From DASXAI01 sp963728985 (GTDB lineage: Bacteria; Actinomycetota; Acidimicrobiia; Acidimicrobiales; Ilumatobacteraceae): a stretch of DNA of 64,000 nucleotides. This document shows, one piece after another, positions 9,081 to 17,582 of the stretch; position 1 is the stretch's first letter, and each line of letters begins with the position of its first letter. A program made the position numbers and the translations under genes. The notes under the pieces are model-generated. The model saw nothing but the letters and a program-made list of their open reading frames with translations, had not been told where the DNA came from and made no database searches. Location of the stretch: contig CAVSME010000008.1 of assembly GCA_963728985.1 (NCBI GenBank), positions 1 through 64,000 of the forward strand. The letters run 5' to 3'.

Positions 9081-9088
9081 GGGGACGC

Positions 9089-9745
9089 CTACGCTCGGAT
9101 GCCCGTCAGCTTCGGTGCCACGCGGGTCTTGTAGCGGACGTTCAGCTGGAGGAGCACGGCGGTGAACGCTTCGATGGCGGTGGCATTGGACAGGTCGCCC
9201 GCGTCGAGCGGCCGGCAACCGGGGATCTTCTCGGTGATCTCCATGACCGTGTGCACCGAGGCCTTGTCGTCGCCGCAGATGAGCACATCGCTGTCGATCG
9301 GATGACCGAGGTGGCCGAGCTCTTTGGCCGGCAGGTGGTGGAAGGCGGCCACCACGTTGGCGCGGGGCACCGCCGCCTGCACGTGGGCGGCGACCGAGCC
9401 GCGGGGTGGCAGCAGCGGCTGGAACTCGGTGCCCACCCGCACGAGGGCGTTGGCCATGCTCACGAGGACCTTGCCGGCGAGACGGTCGGCGAGGCTCTGC
9501 GAAGTGGTGGCGGCCGACTCCCACGGCGTGGCGATCACGACGACGTCGGCATCGGCGGCGGCCTCGTTGTCGCCGGGCACGAGAGGCAGTTGGAGATCGG
9601 GCCAGTCGGCGCGGAGGCGGTCGACGACCTCGATGGCTCGCTGGAGCTGGCGGGAGCCGAGCACGACATCGAAACCCACCGATGCCAGACGGACGCCGAG
9701 CGCCGAACCCGCCGGCCCCGTTGCGCCGAAGATGCCGATCTGCAT
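9089..9745 (-). CDS. npdG: NADPH-dependent F420 reductase
   Basis: The 218-residue protein begins with the Rossmann motif IGIFGATGPAGSALG. It continues with VIATPWES and the conserved blocks VAAFHHLPA and DAGDLSNATAIEA, which are typical of F420H2:NADP+ oxidoreductases. It shuttles hydride between NADP(H) and coenzyme F420. The start is placed at ATG 9745, right before the Rossmann strand; the frame could be extended to 9763. The presence of an LLM-family enzyme at 14214-15179 agrees with an F420-using cell. Confidence 0.87.
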   Translation of the reverse strand: MQIGIFGATGPAGSALGVRLASVGFDVVLGSRQLQRAIEVVDRLRADWPDLQLPLVPGDNEAAADADVVVIATPWESAATTSQSLADRLAGKVLVSMANALVRVGTEFQPLLPPRGSVAAHVQAAVPRANVVAAFHHLPAKELGHLGHPIDSDVLICGDDKASVHTVMEITEKIPGCRPLDAGDLSNATAIEAFTAVLLQLNVRYKTRVAPKLTGIRA

Positions 9746-9792
9746 GGGGACAGAGCATGGCACGGATGACCGCTGGATAACGTGCTCGCTCC

Positions 9793-10560
9793 ATGGGGCT
9801 CCTCACCGGCAAACGGATCGTCGTCACGGGCGTCCTCACCGACGCATCCCTGGCGTTTGGCGTGGCCAAGCTGGCCCAAGAAGAGGGCGCTGACGTCGTG
9901 CTCACGGGTGCTGGCCGCGGCCTGTCGCTCACCGAACGCACGGCCCGCAAGCTGCCGACGCCGGCGCCGGTGTTCGAGCTCGACGTGTCGGACGTCACGC
10001 ACGTGGCGCGGGTGCGCGCCGAGGTGGCCGACCACTGGGACCGGGTCGACGGCGTGCTGCACGCCATCGCCTACGCCCCGCCGGTGTGCCTCGGGGGGAC
10101 GTTCATGGAGGCGGCGTGGGACGACGTCGCCGTGGCCATGAACGTCTCGGCGTACTCGCTCAAGACACTGGCCGACGCGTTCCTGCCGCTGATGACCGAC
10201 GGTGGCTCGATCGTCGGCCTCGACTTCGACGCCACCGTCGCGTGGCCCGCCTACGACTGGATGGGCGTGGCCAAGGCCGCGCTCGAGTCGACGTCGCGGT
10301 ACCTGGCGCGCGAGCTGGGCCCGCGGCGGGTCCGGGTCAACCTGGTGGCCGCCGGGCCGGTGCGCACGATGGCGGCGAAGTCGATCCCGGGGTTCTCGAA
10401 GTTCGAGGACGTCTGGGCCGACCGGGCGCCGCTCGGGTGGGACGTCCACGACTCGTCCGCGGTGGCGAAGGCGTGCGTGGCCCTGCTGTCGGACTGGTTC
10501 CCACTCACCACCGGCGAGATGCTCCACGTAGACGGCGGCCACCACGCAATGGGCGCCTGA
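9793..10560 (+). CDS. fabI: Enoyl-ACP reductase, InhA/FabI type
   Basis: The 255-residue SDR has the FabI/InhA features: start MGLLTGKRIVVTGV, the catalytic pair Tyr154-x6-Lys161 (YDWMGVAK), the LDFDATVAWPAYDWMG block and C-terminal GEMLHVDGGHHAMG. It would reduce trans-2-enoyl-ACP with NADH in type II fatty acid synthesis. It stands alone; no other fab gene is adjacent. A repeat copy begins 9 bases after its stop. Confidence 0.92.
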   Translation: MGLLTGKRIVVTGVLTDASLAFGVAKLAQEEGADVVLTGAGRGLSLTERTARKLPTPAPVFELDVSDVTHVARVRAEVADHWDRVDGVLHAIAYAPPVCLGGTFMEAAWDDVAVAMNVSAYSLKTLADAFLPLMTDGGSIVGLDFDATVAWPAYDWMGVAKAALESTSRYLARELGPRRVRVNLVAAGPVRTMAAKSIPGFSKFEDVWADRAPLGWDVHDSSAVAKACVALLSDWFPLTTGEMLHVDGGHHAMGA

Positions 10561-10568
10561 GCCGGGTC

Positions 10569-10616
10569 GTACTGACGCGAGTTATCAACCGTGAGCGCGC
10601 TTAGCGCGCATCAGTT
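10569..10616 (+). repeat. Family 1 repeat, copy A (subtype 1)
   Basis: This intergenic repeat starts with a 22-base core (10569-10590, beginning GTACTGACGCGAG) that recurs exactly, inverted, at 11613-11634 and at 39869-39890. A perfect hairpin follows, GCGCGC-TTA-GCGCGC (10595-10609). It lies directly behind the fabI-type stop. The hairpin has no U-run, so it is not a typical terminator. It is nearly identical over about 48 bases to copy C, which is on the other strand. Confidence 0.85.
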
Positions 10617-10675
10617 CGGACGGTTGCTACGGTTGTCTGCCTTCCCCCATCGCATTCCGACGATGGGAGGGCGTC

Positions 10676-11611
10676 ATGCCGCTCGATCCGTCCGTGACTG
10701 CGTGGTTGGCGTCGCACCACGCCGTCATCACGTTCGCCGAGCTGCGACGTTTCGGCGTAACCGCCCGCGAAACGCAGCGGCTGCTGCGGGAAGGACGGCT
10801 CCTGTCCTACGTGCGTGGCGTCTACCGGCTGGCCGGCGCGCCGCAGACGCTCGACCAGGCCGCCGCCCTTGCGTGTGCGGCGGGCGCCGACGTCGTGGTG
10901 TCCCACGTCTCGGCCGGTCGGCGCTGGGGCTTCCGCCGGCTCGGACCCAACGAGCAACTGCACATCGTGATCGGCGGCCGGAACCACCGGTGCCTTCCCG
11001 ACGTCGTCGTGCACCGAACACACCGTATCGACCCGGTCGACGTCGTTGAGCAGCCGGACGGCATACGAGTGACCAGTCCGCCCCGGACAGTGTTCGATCT
11101 GGCATCGGTGCTCACCGACACCCAGATCGAGTCGATCATCGAGCAGGTCCTGCACGATCGCCTGACGACGATGCCGACCCTCCTCGCCACCGGGCGCCGA
11201 CTCCGCCAGCGCGGGCGTGACGGCTCGGCCCGCTTCGGCCGGGTGATCGAGAGCCGGCCAGCCTGGCTCAAGCCCGTCGACTCCGATCTCGAGCTCGTCG
11301 TGGAGCGCGCCATCCTTGATGCCGGCCTCCCGCGCCCGGTCCGCCAGCACGAGGTCGTGCTGCCGTCAGCAGAGACCGTTCGGCTCGACTTCTATTGGCC
11401 CGAAGTGCGCGAGGCGCTCGAGGTCGACCACGTGACGTGGCACGGCGGCAAACTCGACCTGACCGCCGACAAGCGGCGCGACCGCCTACTTCGGCATCTC
11501 GGAATCCACACGACGCGAATCACCGACGACGACGTCCGGCGCCGGCTGCCATCGATCGTCGCCGACCTCAGGCGCATCCTCAAGCCATCTGATGCGCGAT
11601 GTGCGTCGTAG
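10676..11611 (+). CDS. AbiEi-type N-terminal domain plus DUF559 (VSR-like nuclease) protein
   Basis: This 311-residue protein has two parts. Residues 1-60 form a winged-helix region like the AbiEi antitoxin N-domain (FAELRRFGVTARETQRLLREG, then VYRLAG). Residues 200-303 form a DUF559 domain related to Vsr endonucleases, with a plausible PD-(D/E)xK site: E206, D238 in RLDFYW, E249 and D251 in LEVD, and H256. Proteins of this kind are common orphans in actinobacteria, with no known function. A good ribosome site (GGGAGG) precedes ATG 10676. No AbiEii toxin is present. Perfect 22-bp inverted repeats flank the gene (10569-10590 and 11613-11634), and its last codons lie inside the downstream repeat. 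Confidence 0.8.
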   Translation: MPLDPSVTAWLASHHAVITFAELRRFGVTARETQRLLREGRLLSYVRGVYRLAGAPQTLDQAAALACAAGADVVVSHVSAGRRWGFRRLGPNEQLHIVIGGRNHRCLPDVVVHRTHRIDPVDVVEQPDGIRVTSPPRTVFDLASVLTDTQIESIIEQVLHDRLTTMPTLLATGRRLRQRGRDGSARFGRVIESRPAWLKPVDSDLELVVERAILDAGLPRPVRQHEVVLPSAETVRLDFYWPEVREALEVDHVTWHGGKLDLTADKRRDRLLRHLGIHTTRITDDDVRRRLPSIVADLRRILKPSDARCAS

Positions 11612-11634
11612 AGGTTGATAACTCGCGTCAGTAC
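11585..11634 (-). repeat. Family 1 repeat, copy B (subtype 2)
   Basis: The core at 11613-11634 is the exact reverse complement of copy A. The outer part (11585-11612) contains the last eight codons and the stop of the AbiEi/DUF559 gene. Read on the minus strand, the whole 50-base unit matches copy D (45542-45591) at roughly 40 positions, and more loosely copy E. The outer half differs from copy A, so A and B belong to different subtypes. Confidence 0.85.
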
Positions 11635-11644
11635 GAACTGGGAC

Positions 11645-13192
11645 CTAGACGTTGCTGGTGCGGCCGGCCCAATAGGGGGCGCGGAGCTCGCGCTTGAGGA
11701 TCTTGCCCGACCCCGTCTTGGGGAGCTCGTCCTGGAAGCTGACCGACCTTGGGATCTTGTAGCTGGCCAAGTGATCCCTCGCGAACGTCTCGACCGCATC
11801 AGCCGTCAGCTCGCTCCCCGGCCTGGCCACGACGACGGCGTGCACCGTCTCCCCCCACTCCTCCGACGGGATGCCGAACACCGCCGCCTCGTAGATGTCC
11901 GGATGGGCCTCCAGCGCCGCCTCGATCTCGGCCGGGTAGATGTTCATGCCGCCCGAGATGATCATGTCCTTCTTGCGGTCGCAGATGAAGTAGAAGCCCT
12001 CGTCGTCGCGGTAGGCGATGTCGCCGACGGTGTGGAACTCGCCCCGCATGTCGGCCTCGTACTTGTCGTGCTGCTTGTAGTAGTCGGCGAACACGCTGGA
12101 CGACCGCACGAACAGCTCACCGGGGTGGTCGGGGCCGGTGCCCGTCACCTCGTTGCCGTCGTCGTCGAACAGCCGCACCTCGACCCCCGGCGCCGGCTTG
12201 CCGCACGACCCCGGCTTGCGCAGCTGGTCGGCCGGCTCCAGCACCGTGTTCACGCCGAGCTCGGTGGAGCCGTAGACCTCGAACAGCGACTCCGGCGGGA
12301 AGTCGCGCACGTACATCTGCTTCAGGGCGAAGCTCCACGGCGCGGCGTTGGCCACCATCCGCTTCATCGACGACGTGTCGTAGCGGGCCTTCACCTCGTC
12401 GGGCAGCGAGCACACCATCCGGATCGGCGTCGGCGCCGAGAACGTGGACGAGACCCCGTACTTCTCGACGAGCCGCAGCCAGTCCTCCGGGTCGAACTTG
12501 CGCTGCAGCACCACCGACTGGCCGAGGACCTGGGCGATGCCCATGAACCCGCCCGGCCCCGAGTGGTAGAGCGGGCCGGTGCTGATGTACACGTCGTCGG
12601 GCGTGCAGCCGATGAGCTGCAGCAGCGCCGCCACCTGCGACGGGTCACCGGCGCCGCGCCGGAAGGCGCCCTTGGGCTTCCCCGTCGTGCCCGACGTGTA
12701 GATCATCGTGGCGCCGGGCTCGACCTCGGGCGGCGGATCGGTGGAGGCCGCCGCCGTCAGCGCTTCGGCCGACTGCATCCCGTCGAGGGCCGCCCCGTCG
12801 AACACGATGATCTGCTCGACCGACGGCAGCTCGCCCCGGATCGAGGCGAACATCGGCGCCTGCTCGGCATCCGTGAAGACGAGGAAGGCGTCGGAGTGGT
12901 CGGTCACGTAGGCCGCCTCGTCGGGCGCCAACCGGTAGTTGAGGGGAACGGCGGTGACGCCCACCTTGCGGGCGGCGTTGATCAGTGTGACCACCCCGAT
13001 GGAGTTCTGACCGCACCACACGACCTTGCGGCCGGGCGCGGCGCCGAACGAAGCGAGCACGTTGGCCAGCCGGTTGGCCCGCTCCTCGAGCTCGTAGAAC
13101 GTCAGCGAGTGGACCGTGCCGTCGGGCCGGTCATCCACCACCGCCAGCTTCTCCGGCTGCACCTGGGCGTACGCGGTCAGGAAGTCCCCCAT
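11645..13192 (-). CDS. Fatty-acyl-CoA synthetase (AMP-forming)
   Basis: The 515-residue ANL-superfamily enzyme activates a carboxylic acid as acyl-AMP and then acyl-CoA. The P-loop is YTSGTTGKPKG, the A5 region is EVYGSTELG, the hinge is ICDRKKDMIISGG, and the A10 lysine is in KTGSGKILKREL. Chain-length specificity cannot be read from the sequence. It is a stand-alone transcription unit between the repeat and a divergent membrane-protein gene; fatty-acid catabolism is inferred from the MaoC hydratase nearby. Confidence 0.9.
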   Translation of the reverse strand: MGDFLTAYAQVQPEKLAVVDDRPDGTVHSLTFYELEERANRLANVLASFGAAPGRKVVWCGQNSIGVVTLINAARKVGVTAVPLNYRLAPDEAAYVTDHSDAFLVFTDAEQAPMFASIRGELPSVEQIIVFDGAALDGMQSAEALTAAASTDPPPEVEPGATMIYTSGTTGKPKGAFRRGAGDPSQVAALLQLIGCTPDDVYISTGPLYHSGPGGFMGIAQVLGQSVVLQRKFDPEDWLRLVEKYGVSSTFSAPTPIRMVCSLPDEVKARYDTSSMKRMVANAAPWSFALKQMYVRDFPPESLFEVYGSTELGVNTVLEPADQLRKPGSCGKPAPGVEVRLFDDDGNEVTGTGPDHPGELFVRSSSVFADYYKQHDKYEADMRGEFHTVGDIAYRDDEGFYFICDRKKDMIISGGMNIYPAEIEAALEAHPDIYEAAVFGIPSEEWGETVHAVVVARPGSELTADAVETFARDHLASYKIPRSVSFQDELPKTGSGKILKRELRAPYWAGRTSNV

Positions 13193-13278
13193 GGCCCGCA
13201 GTTCCTACCCGCTCGACGCATCGCGGTGCCAGCGCGTGTGGCGCGAGGTGGTTGGCCTGCCAAACTGACCATGTGGCC

Positions 13279-13650
13279 ATGGAGACCAAGCGGTGGTTCA
13301 ACCCCTCACAACCGCAGACGCTCCAGATCGCCGTCTGGCTGCTCTACTTCAACGCCGTCGGCGGGCTCCTGCTCGGCAGCTTCTTCTTCGCCCTCGGCCC
13401 GATCGCCGGCCTCGCCTCCCTGGTGGGCTGCGGTGCCGCCGCCTTCGGGATCGCCAACGAGCAGCGCTGGGGCTACATCCTCGGCGTCGTCATGGCCGTG
13501 CTCGATGTGGTGCTGATCGTGCTGGCCGCCGGCGGGGTCATGGACGTCTTCCGGGGCACCGTGCTCATCTCGTTCCTCTTCGCCATCGCCCTGGTGGCCC
13601 TGCTGCTGCACCCGATGAGCCGGGAGTACCAGCGCATCTGGTTCCGCTGA
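13279..13650 (+). CDS. Small membrane protein of unknown function
   Basis: The 123-residue protein starts METKRWFNPSQPQTLQ and has four hydrophobic segments (about 17-37, 39-56, 62-82, 88-110), ending in the basic tail SREYQRIWFR. ATG 13279 is preferred over the upstream in-frame ATG at 13252, which adds a charged, unconserved-looking leader. I do not recognise a named family. It is 26 bases upstream of the MaoC gene on the same strand and may be co-transcribed with it. Confidence 0.75.
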   Translation: METKRWFNPSQPQTLQIAVWLLYFNAVGGLLLGSFFFALGPIAGLASLVGCGAAAFGIANEQRWGYILGVVMAVLDVVLIVLAAGGVMDVFRGTVLISFLFAIALVALLLHPMSREYQRIWFR

Positions 13651-13676
13651 CATCCCCGTGCGATGATCGGCGCCCT

Positions 13677-14132
13677 ATGGCGACCATCATCGACGGCATC
13701 GACGGGCTGAAGGCCAAGGTCGGCGAGCACCTCGGCTACAGCGACTACGTGGAGATCACCCAGGATCAGGTGAACCTCTTCGCCGACGCCACCGGCGATC
13801 ACCAGTGGATCCACGTCGACGTGGAGAAGGCCAAGGCGGGACCGTTCGGCGCCCCGATCGCCCACGGCTACCTCACGCTGGCGCTCGGGCCCGCCCTGCT
13901 CCCCCAGGTGCTCCAGGTGAGCGGCATCGCCATGGGCGTGAACTACGGCGCCAACAAGATCCGCTTCCCGTCGCCCGTGCCCGTCGGCGCCAAGGTCCGC
14001 CTGGGGGCCAAGCTGCTGTCGGTGGAGGACGTCACCGGCGGCGCCCAGGGCACGGTGGAGATGACCTTCGAGGTGGAAGGCACGACCAAGCCGAGCTGCG
14101 TGGCCGAGGTCATCTTCCGCTACTACGTCTAG
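13677..14132 (+). CDS. MaoC family hydratase
   Basis: The 151-residue hot-dog-fold protein has the R-specific enoyl-CoA hydratase signature: FADATGDHQWIHVD with the Asp/His dyad, followed by GPFGAPIAHGYLTLAL. It probably hydrates trans-2-enoyl-CoA to (R)-3-hydroxyacyl-CoA. ATG 13677 directly precedes the first conserved residues. Its neighbours include acyl-CoA synthetases, which fits lipid metabolism. Its 3' end faces the LLM oxidoreductase gene across a palindromic repeat. Confidence 0.9.
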   Translation: MATIIDGIDGLKAKVGEHLGYSDYVEITQDQVNLFADATGDHQWIHVDVEKAKAGPFGAPIAHGYLTLALGPALLPQVLQVSGIAMGVNYGANKIRFPSPVPVGAKVRLGAKLLSVEDVTGGAQGTVEMTFEVEGTTKPSCVAEVIFRYYV

Positions 14133-14136
14133 CTGC

Positions 14137-14210
14137 GGCGCCTCTTCGGCGCCGACTCGCTGTGCTCGAACAATGCCGCGAGCAGGTGCCCCGCCGCCGC
14201 ACTGCGGCGG
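14137..14210 (-). repeat. Family 2 palindromic repeat between convergent genes
   Basis: Read on the minus strand, it starts with the palindrome CCGCCGCAGTGCGGCGG (14194-14210). GGGGCA, ATTGTTCGAGCACAGCGAG and a second hairpin, GGCGCC-loop-GGCGCC (14137-14153), follow. The same order of blocks is seen at 34619-34827 and 39910-39984. It fills the gap between the MaoC stop and the LLM stop. It could act as a bidirectional terminator or as a mobile palindromic element. Confidence 0.75.
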
Positions 14211-14213
14211 CAC

Positions 14214-15179
14214 TCACCGGAAGTTGGGCACGACCTGCTCGGCCAAGAGGGTGAGCGTCTCCGTGTCCGGGTAGTCCGCGCACCACGGCACGAAGCCCGT
14301 GCAGCCCAGGTCGAGGTAGGTCTGGATCTTCTCGCTGACCTGCTCGGGCGTCCCCACGAGGTTGCCCGCCCGCCACGACGCCACCGGCTCGTGCCACACG
14401 CTGCGGCTGCCCGCCGCCCGGACCTCGGCCTCGGTCGAGCGGATGAACACCTCCGGTGACCACGTCTTGCGGATCTCCTCCTCGTCGCGGCCGACCTCGG
14501 CGCAGTGCTCCTTCAGCACCTCCCGCTTGTGGCGCCACTCGTCGGGCTGGCCACCGAAGTTCGAGCAGTCGGCCAGGCGGGCCACCACCTTCAGGGTGAT
14601 CTGCTCGCCCCCGCCGCCGATCCAGATCGGCGGGTGCGGCTGCTGCAGCGGCTTGGGGTCGCAGTTGGCTCGTTGCGTCTCGTAGTACTTGCCGCGGTAG
14701 GTGGTCTCCGGCTGCGTCCACATCGACCGCACGATCTCGACGCACTCCCGGAGCCGGCCGATCCGCTCACGCGGTGGCGGGAAGTCGAACCCGTAGCCCT
14801 TGTACTCGTTCTCGTACCAGCCCGCCCCGATGCCCCAGTCGAGCCGGCCGCCGGAGATGACGTCGACGGTGGAAGTGATCTTGGCCAGGAGCGACGGCTG
14901 GCGATACGAGTTGCAGCCCACCATCTGGCCGAGGCGGACCCTCGACGTCACCTGGCTGATGGCGGCGATCGTGGTCCAGCACTCGAAGACCGCTTCGTGC
15001 GCCGGGTGGGGCACGTTGTGAACGTGGTCGTACAGCCAGACGGAGTCGTAGCCGAGGCGCTCGGCCAGCTGCGCCACCTCCACCGCCTTGCTCCATTTGG
15101 CCTCGGCGCCGTCGATGGCCGACAGCTCCATCTTCCACCCCTGCGGCACGAACGCCCCGAAGACCACCCCGGTTGCCAT
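14214..15179 (-). CDS. LLM class F420-dependent oxidoreductase
   Basis: The 321-residue TIM-barrel protein of the luciferase-like family has the recognisable blocks DSVWLYDHVHN, GQMVGCNSYRQPSLLAKI, DVISGGRLDWGIGAGWYENEY and PIWIGGGGEQ. In actinobacteria these usually use F420H2 rather than FMN; the npdG gene at 9089-9745 supports this. The substrate is unknown. The start ATG 15179 gives a standard N-terminus. It is transcribed divergently from the lytic transglycosylase gene, 34 bases away. Confidence 0.87.
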   Translation of the reverse strand: MATGVVFGAFVPQGWKMELSAIDGAEAKWSKAVEVAQLAERLGYDSVWLYDHVHNVPHPAHEAVFECWTTIAAISQVTSRVRLGQMVGCNSYRQPSLLAKITSTVDVISGGRLDWGIGAGWYENEYKGYGFDFPPPRERIGRLRECVEIVRSMWTQPETTYRGKYYETQRANCDPKPLQQPHPPIWIGGGGEQITLKVVARLADCSNFGGQPDEWRHKREVLKEHCAEVGRDEEEIRKTWSPEVFIRSTEAEVRAAGSRSVWHEPVASWRAGNLVGTPEQVSEKIQTYLDLGCTGFVPWCADYPDTETLTLLAEQVVPNFR

Positions 15180-15213
15180 GCCGGGACGCTACTGGCGGTC
15201 CTAACCTCGCGGG

Positions 15214-17076
15214 GTGCGAGCCCGGGCCGTGGCGGTGGGGATCCTCGCCCTGCTGGCGACGAGCGCGGCGGGCGCGCTACCGGCAGCGGCGCAGCAGGCT
15301 CCGCCGGCCGGCGGTCCGGCTACGCCCGAGACGGTCACCGCCCTCGCCCAGCGGGTGCAGCAGGCGGCGAACGCCATCACCACGTTGCAGCAGCGCGAGC
15401 AGGCGGCGGCCACGCAGCTGGCCGCCGCCGATGCCGAGGTGCGGCGGCTGGAGACCCAGCTCGGCCAGGTCCGGAGCAACTCGTCCAAGCTGGTGGCGGC
15501 GGCCCGCCGCCAGGCCCTGGCGTCGTACATGGGCGCCGATGGGGCCGAGCAGACGTTCGCCCTCGTGTCCGCCCTCGGCCAGCCCGATGTCAACGACGCC
15601 GCCTGGAGCCTGGGCGTCCTGAAGGTCACCCACGAGCGCACCATCGATCTCGTCCGGCAGGCCAAGGGCGTGGCCAGCGAGGCCAACGCCGACCTCACCG
15701 GCGCCCTCGCCCGCCGCTCGGCGCTGACCCACGAGCACGACCAGTTCGCCCCGGCCATCGCCGCCGCCGAAGCCGACCGGCAGGCGGCCCAGTCGTCGCT
15801 GTCCGGTCTGGTCCAACGCCTCGGCAGCACGTCGGCCGACGGCATGACCACCGTGGCCTATGCCGCCTACCAAGCGGCGGCGACGCAGGTCGGCGGGGAA
15901 TCGCCGGCGTGCGGCCTGCGCTGGGAGCTGCTGGCCGCCATCGGCAAGACCGAGTCGAACCACGGCGGCGGCCGCCTCGACGCCCTCGGCGATTCGCTCA
16001 CGCCCATCCTCGGCATCCCCATCGGGGCCGACACCGACGCCGGCGTCCTCGACCACGATCCCGAGCGCGACCACGCCGTCGGGCCGATGCAGTTCATCCC
16101 GTCGACGTGGGCCCGCTGGGGGGCCGACGGCGACGGCGACGGCGATGCCGATCCGAACAACGTCTTCGACGAGACGCTGGCCGCCGGTCGCTACCTCTGC
16201 GCCGCCGCCAGCGACCTCACGCTGCTGACCCGCGATGGCGTCATCCGCGCCATCCTCGCCTACAACCCGAACGAGGAGTACCTCCGGGTCGTCGGCGCCC
16301 GCTTCGAAGCGTTGGCCTCCGACGTGGCCAACGGCTGGTTCACCACGGGCGACCTGGCGTTGCCGGCCAACGGCGCCACCGGCACGGCCGACGCCGGCGG
16401 GCCGCCGACCGACGTGACCGGACCGCCCGCCAGCACGGACGTGCGGCCGTTCACCGTGTTCGGCCCCGATGGCGTCATCGCCCAGACGAGTGGCGATGTG
16501 GTCAGCGCGTTCTGCGCCGCGCCCAGTGCGGTGCTGGCCGGGCGTAGCGGGTTCGTGCGCTGCGCGGCGGTCGGGCCGGACGGCGCCCCGGCCGACCCGC
16601 CCGTCGTGCTCGATCCGTGCGTCGTCTCGCCCACCGATCCCACGCTGGTGGGCTGCACCAGCGATCCCCGCCAGCCGGTGCGCCTCGTGCGGGCCACCAC
16701 GCCACCCACTCCCGGATCACCGGCACCCGCCCCGGCGTACGTGGCGCTCGTGCTCGCCGGCGGCGACCTGTGCCTGCCGAGCGCCCCACCCGGTGCGCCC
16801 GGACCACCGGTGGATCCCGCCGCGCCGCCGCCATCGACGACGACCACGACCATCGTCACGGCACCGCCCGACACCACGACGGCTCCGCCGACGACCACGA
16901 CCACCGCGCCGCCCACGACGAGCGCGCCGGCGCCGTCAGTCCCGGTCGGCTACCGCTGCGCCAGCGGCCTGAGCGTGCTCGGCCAGCCCGACACGACGGG
17001 ACCGGCGTGGCAGGTGACCGTGGCCCAGCCCGGTGTCCCCGAGCGGGCCCTGGCCGTCGCTGCCGCCTGGACGTGA
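15214..17076 (+). CDS. Secreted lytic murein transglycosylase with coiled-coil and Pro/Thr linker
   Basis: The 620-residue protein starts at GTG 15214 with a signal peptide (cleavage likely after AAA near 27). A helical coiled-coil region (about 40-205) follows. Then comes an SLT-like domain with KTESNHGG (catalytic Glu247 candidate), GPMQFIPSTWARWG and AYNPNEEY. A Pro/Thr-rich low-complexity stretch lies near 540-575, and a short Cys-containing tail ends the protein. It would cleave the glycan strands of peptidoglycan outside the membrane. The coiled-coil plus hydrolase layout resembles resuscitation or cell-separation enzymes. It is a single-gene unit. Confidence 0.85.
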   Translation: MRARAVAVGILALLATSAAGALPAAAQQAPPAGGPATPETVTALAQRVQQAANAITTLQQREQAAATQLAAADAEVRRLETQLGQVRSNSSKLVAAARRQALASYMGADGAEQTFALVSALGQPDVNDAAWSLGVLKVTHERTIDLVRQAKGVASEANADLTGALARRSALTHEHDQFAPAIAAAEADRQAAQSSLSGLVQRLGSTSADGMTTVAYAAYQAAATQVGGESPACGLRWELLAAIGKTESNHGGGRLDALGDSLTPILGIPIGADTDAGVLDHDPERDHAVGPMQFIPSTWARWGADGDGDGDADPNNVFDETLAAGRYLCAAASDLTLLTRDGVIRAILAYNPNEEYLRVVGARFEALASDVANGWFTTGDLALPANGATGTADAGGPPTDVTGPPASTDVRPFTVFGPDGVIAQTSGDVVSAFCAAPSAVLAGRSGFVRCAAVGPDGAPADPPVVLDPCVVSPTDPTLVGCTSDPRQPVRLVRATTPPTPGSPAPAPAYVALVLAGGDLCLPSAPPGAPGPPVDPAAPPPSTTTTTIVTAPPDTTTAPPTTTTTAPPTTSAPAPSVPVGYRCASGLSVLGQPDTTGPAWQVTVAQPGVPERALAVAAAWT

Positions 17077-17077
17077 T

Positions 17078-17563
17078 TCAGATCGTGACCCACTCCGTGA
17101 GGAGCGTGGGCCGGCGGGCGCCGAACCGGAACAGCAGCCGGAACGGGCCGGCCACCAGATCGGGGATCTGGAAGCGGCCCAGGGCGTCGGCGTCCTGGCG
17201 CAGCGGCTCGTCGCGCCCGGCCTGATGGACCTCGACCGACTCGAGCGGGACAGGGGCGACGTGGCCGACGAGGGTGCGGCGGGTGCCGTGCTCGGTGACC
17301 TCCACCTCGACGACGACGTCGTCGTGCTCGAACGTCAGCGCCCGCGGGCCACCGCTGCCGCGCACGCCGGCGAGCGCCTGCGCGTCGGCCACCGAGTCGA
17401 ACGTGAGGGCGGCCAGCTCGGCGTCGATGGTGCGCCACGCGAACGCCCCTTTCGCCGCCGCCACCACGTCGTCGGGCACCGGCTCTCGCTCCTGCAGGGC
17501 ACGGCCCAGGGCCGCCAGCAGCTCATCATCAGTGCTGCGGTCGAACGATCCGCCAGCCGTCAT
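17078..17563 (-). CDS. Sigma-factor-associated protein of unknown function
   Basis: The 161-residue protein has an N-terminal helical part (DDELLAALGRALQ, then VPDDVVAAAKGAFAWRT) and a beta-rich C-terminal half. Proteins of this pattern recur downstream of ECF sigma factors in actinobacteria, often with a CHAT-domain protein; no CHAT gene is present here. There is no membrane segment, so it is not a classic membrane anti-sigma factor. It follows the sigma gene by 19 bases. A regulatory role toward the sigma factor is inferred. Confidence 0.7.
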   Translation of the reverse strand: MTAGGSFDRSTDDELLAALGRALQEREPVPDDVVAAAKGAFAWRTIDAELAALTFDSVADAQALAGVRGSGGPRALTFEHDDVVVEVEVTEHGTRRTLVGHVAPVPLESVEVHQAGRDEPLRQDADALGRFQIPDLVAGPFRLLFRFGARRPTLLTEWVTI

Positions 17564-17582
17564 CGGGCACCTCCTTCACCGG

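Noticed and set aside
10676..11611. A complete AbiE toxin-antitoxin system
   Set aside because: Only the AbiEi-like domain is present, fused to DUF559; no AbiEii nucleotidyltransferase gene is adjacent.
10569..11634. An insertion sequence bounded by copies A and B
   Set aside because: No transposase domain, no visible target duplication, and the two flanking repeats are of different subtypes. Kept only as a hypothesis about repeat maintenance.
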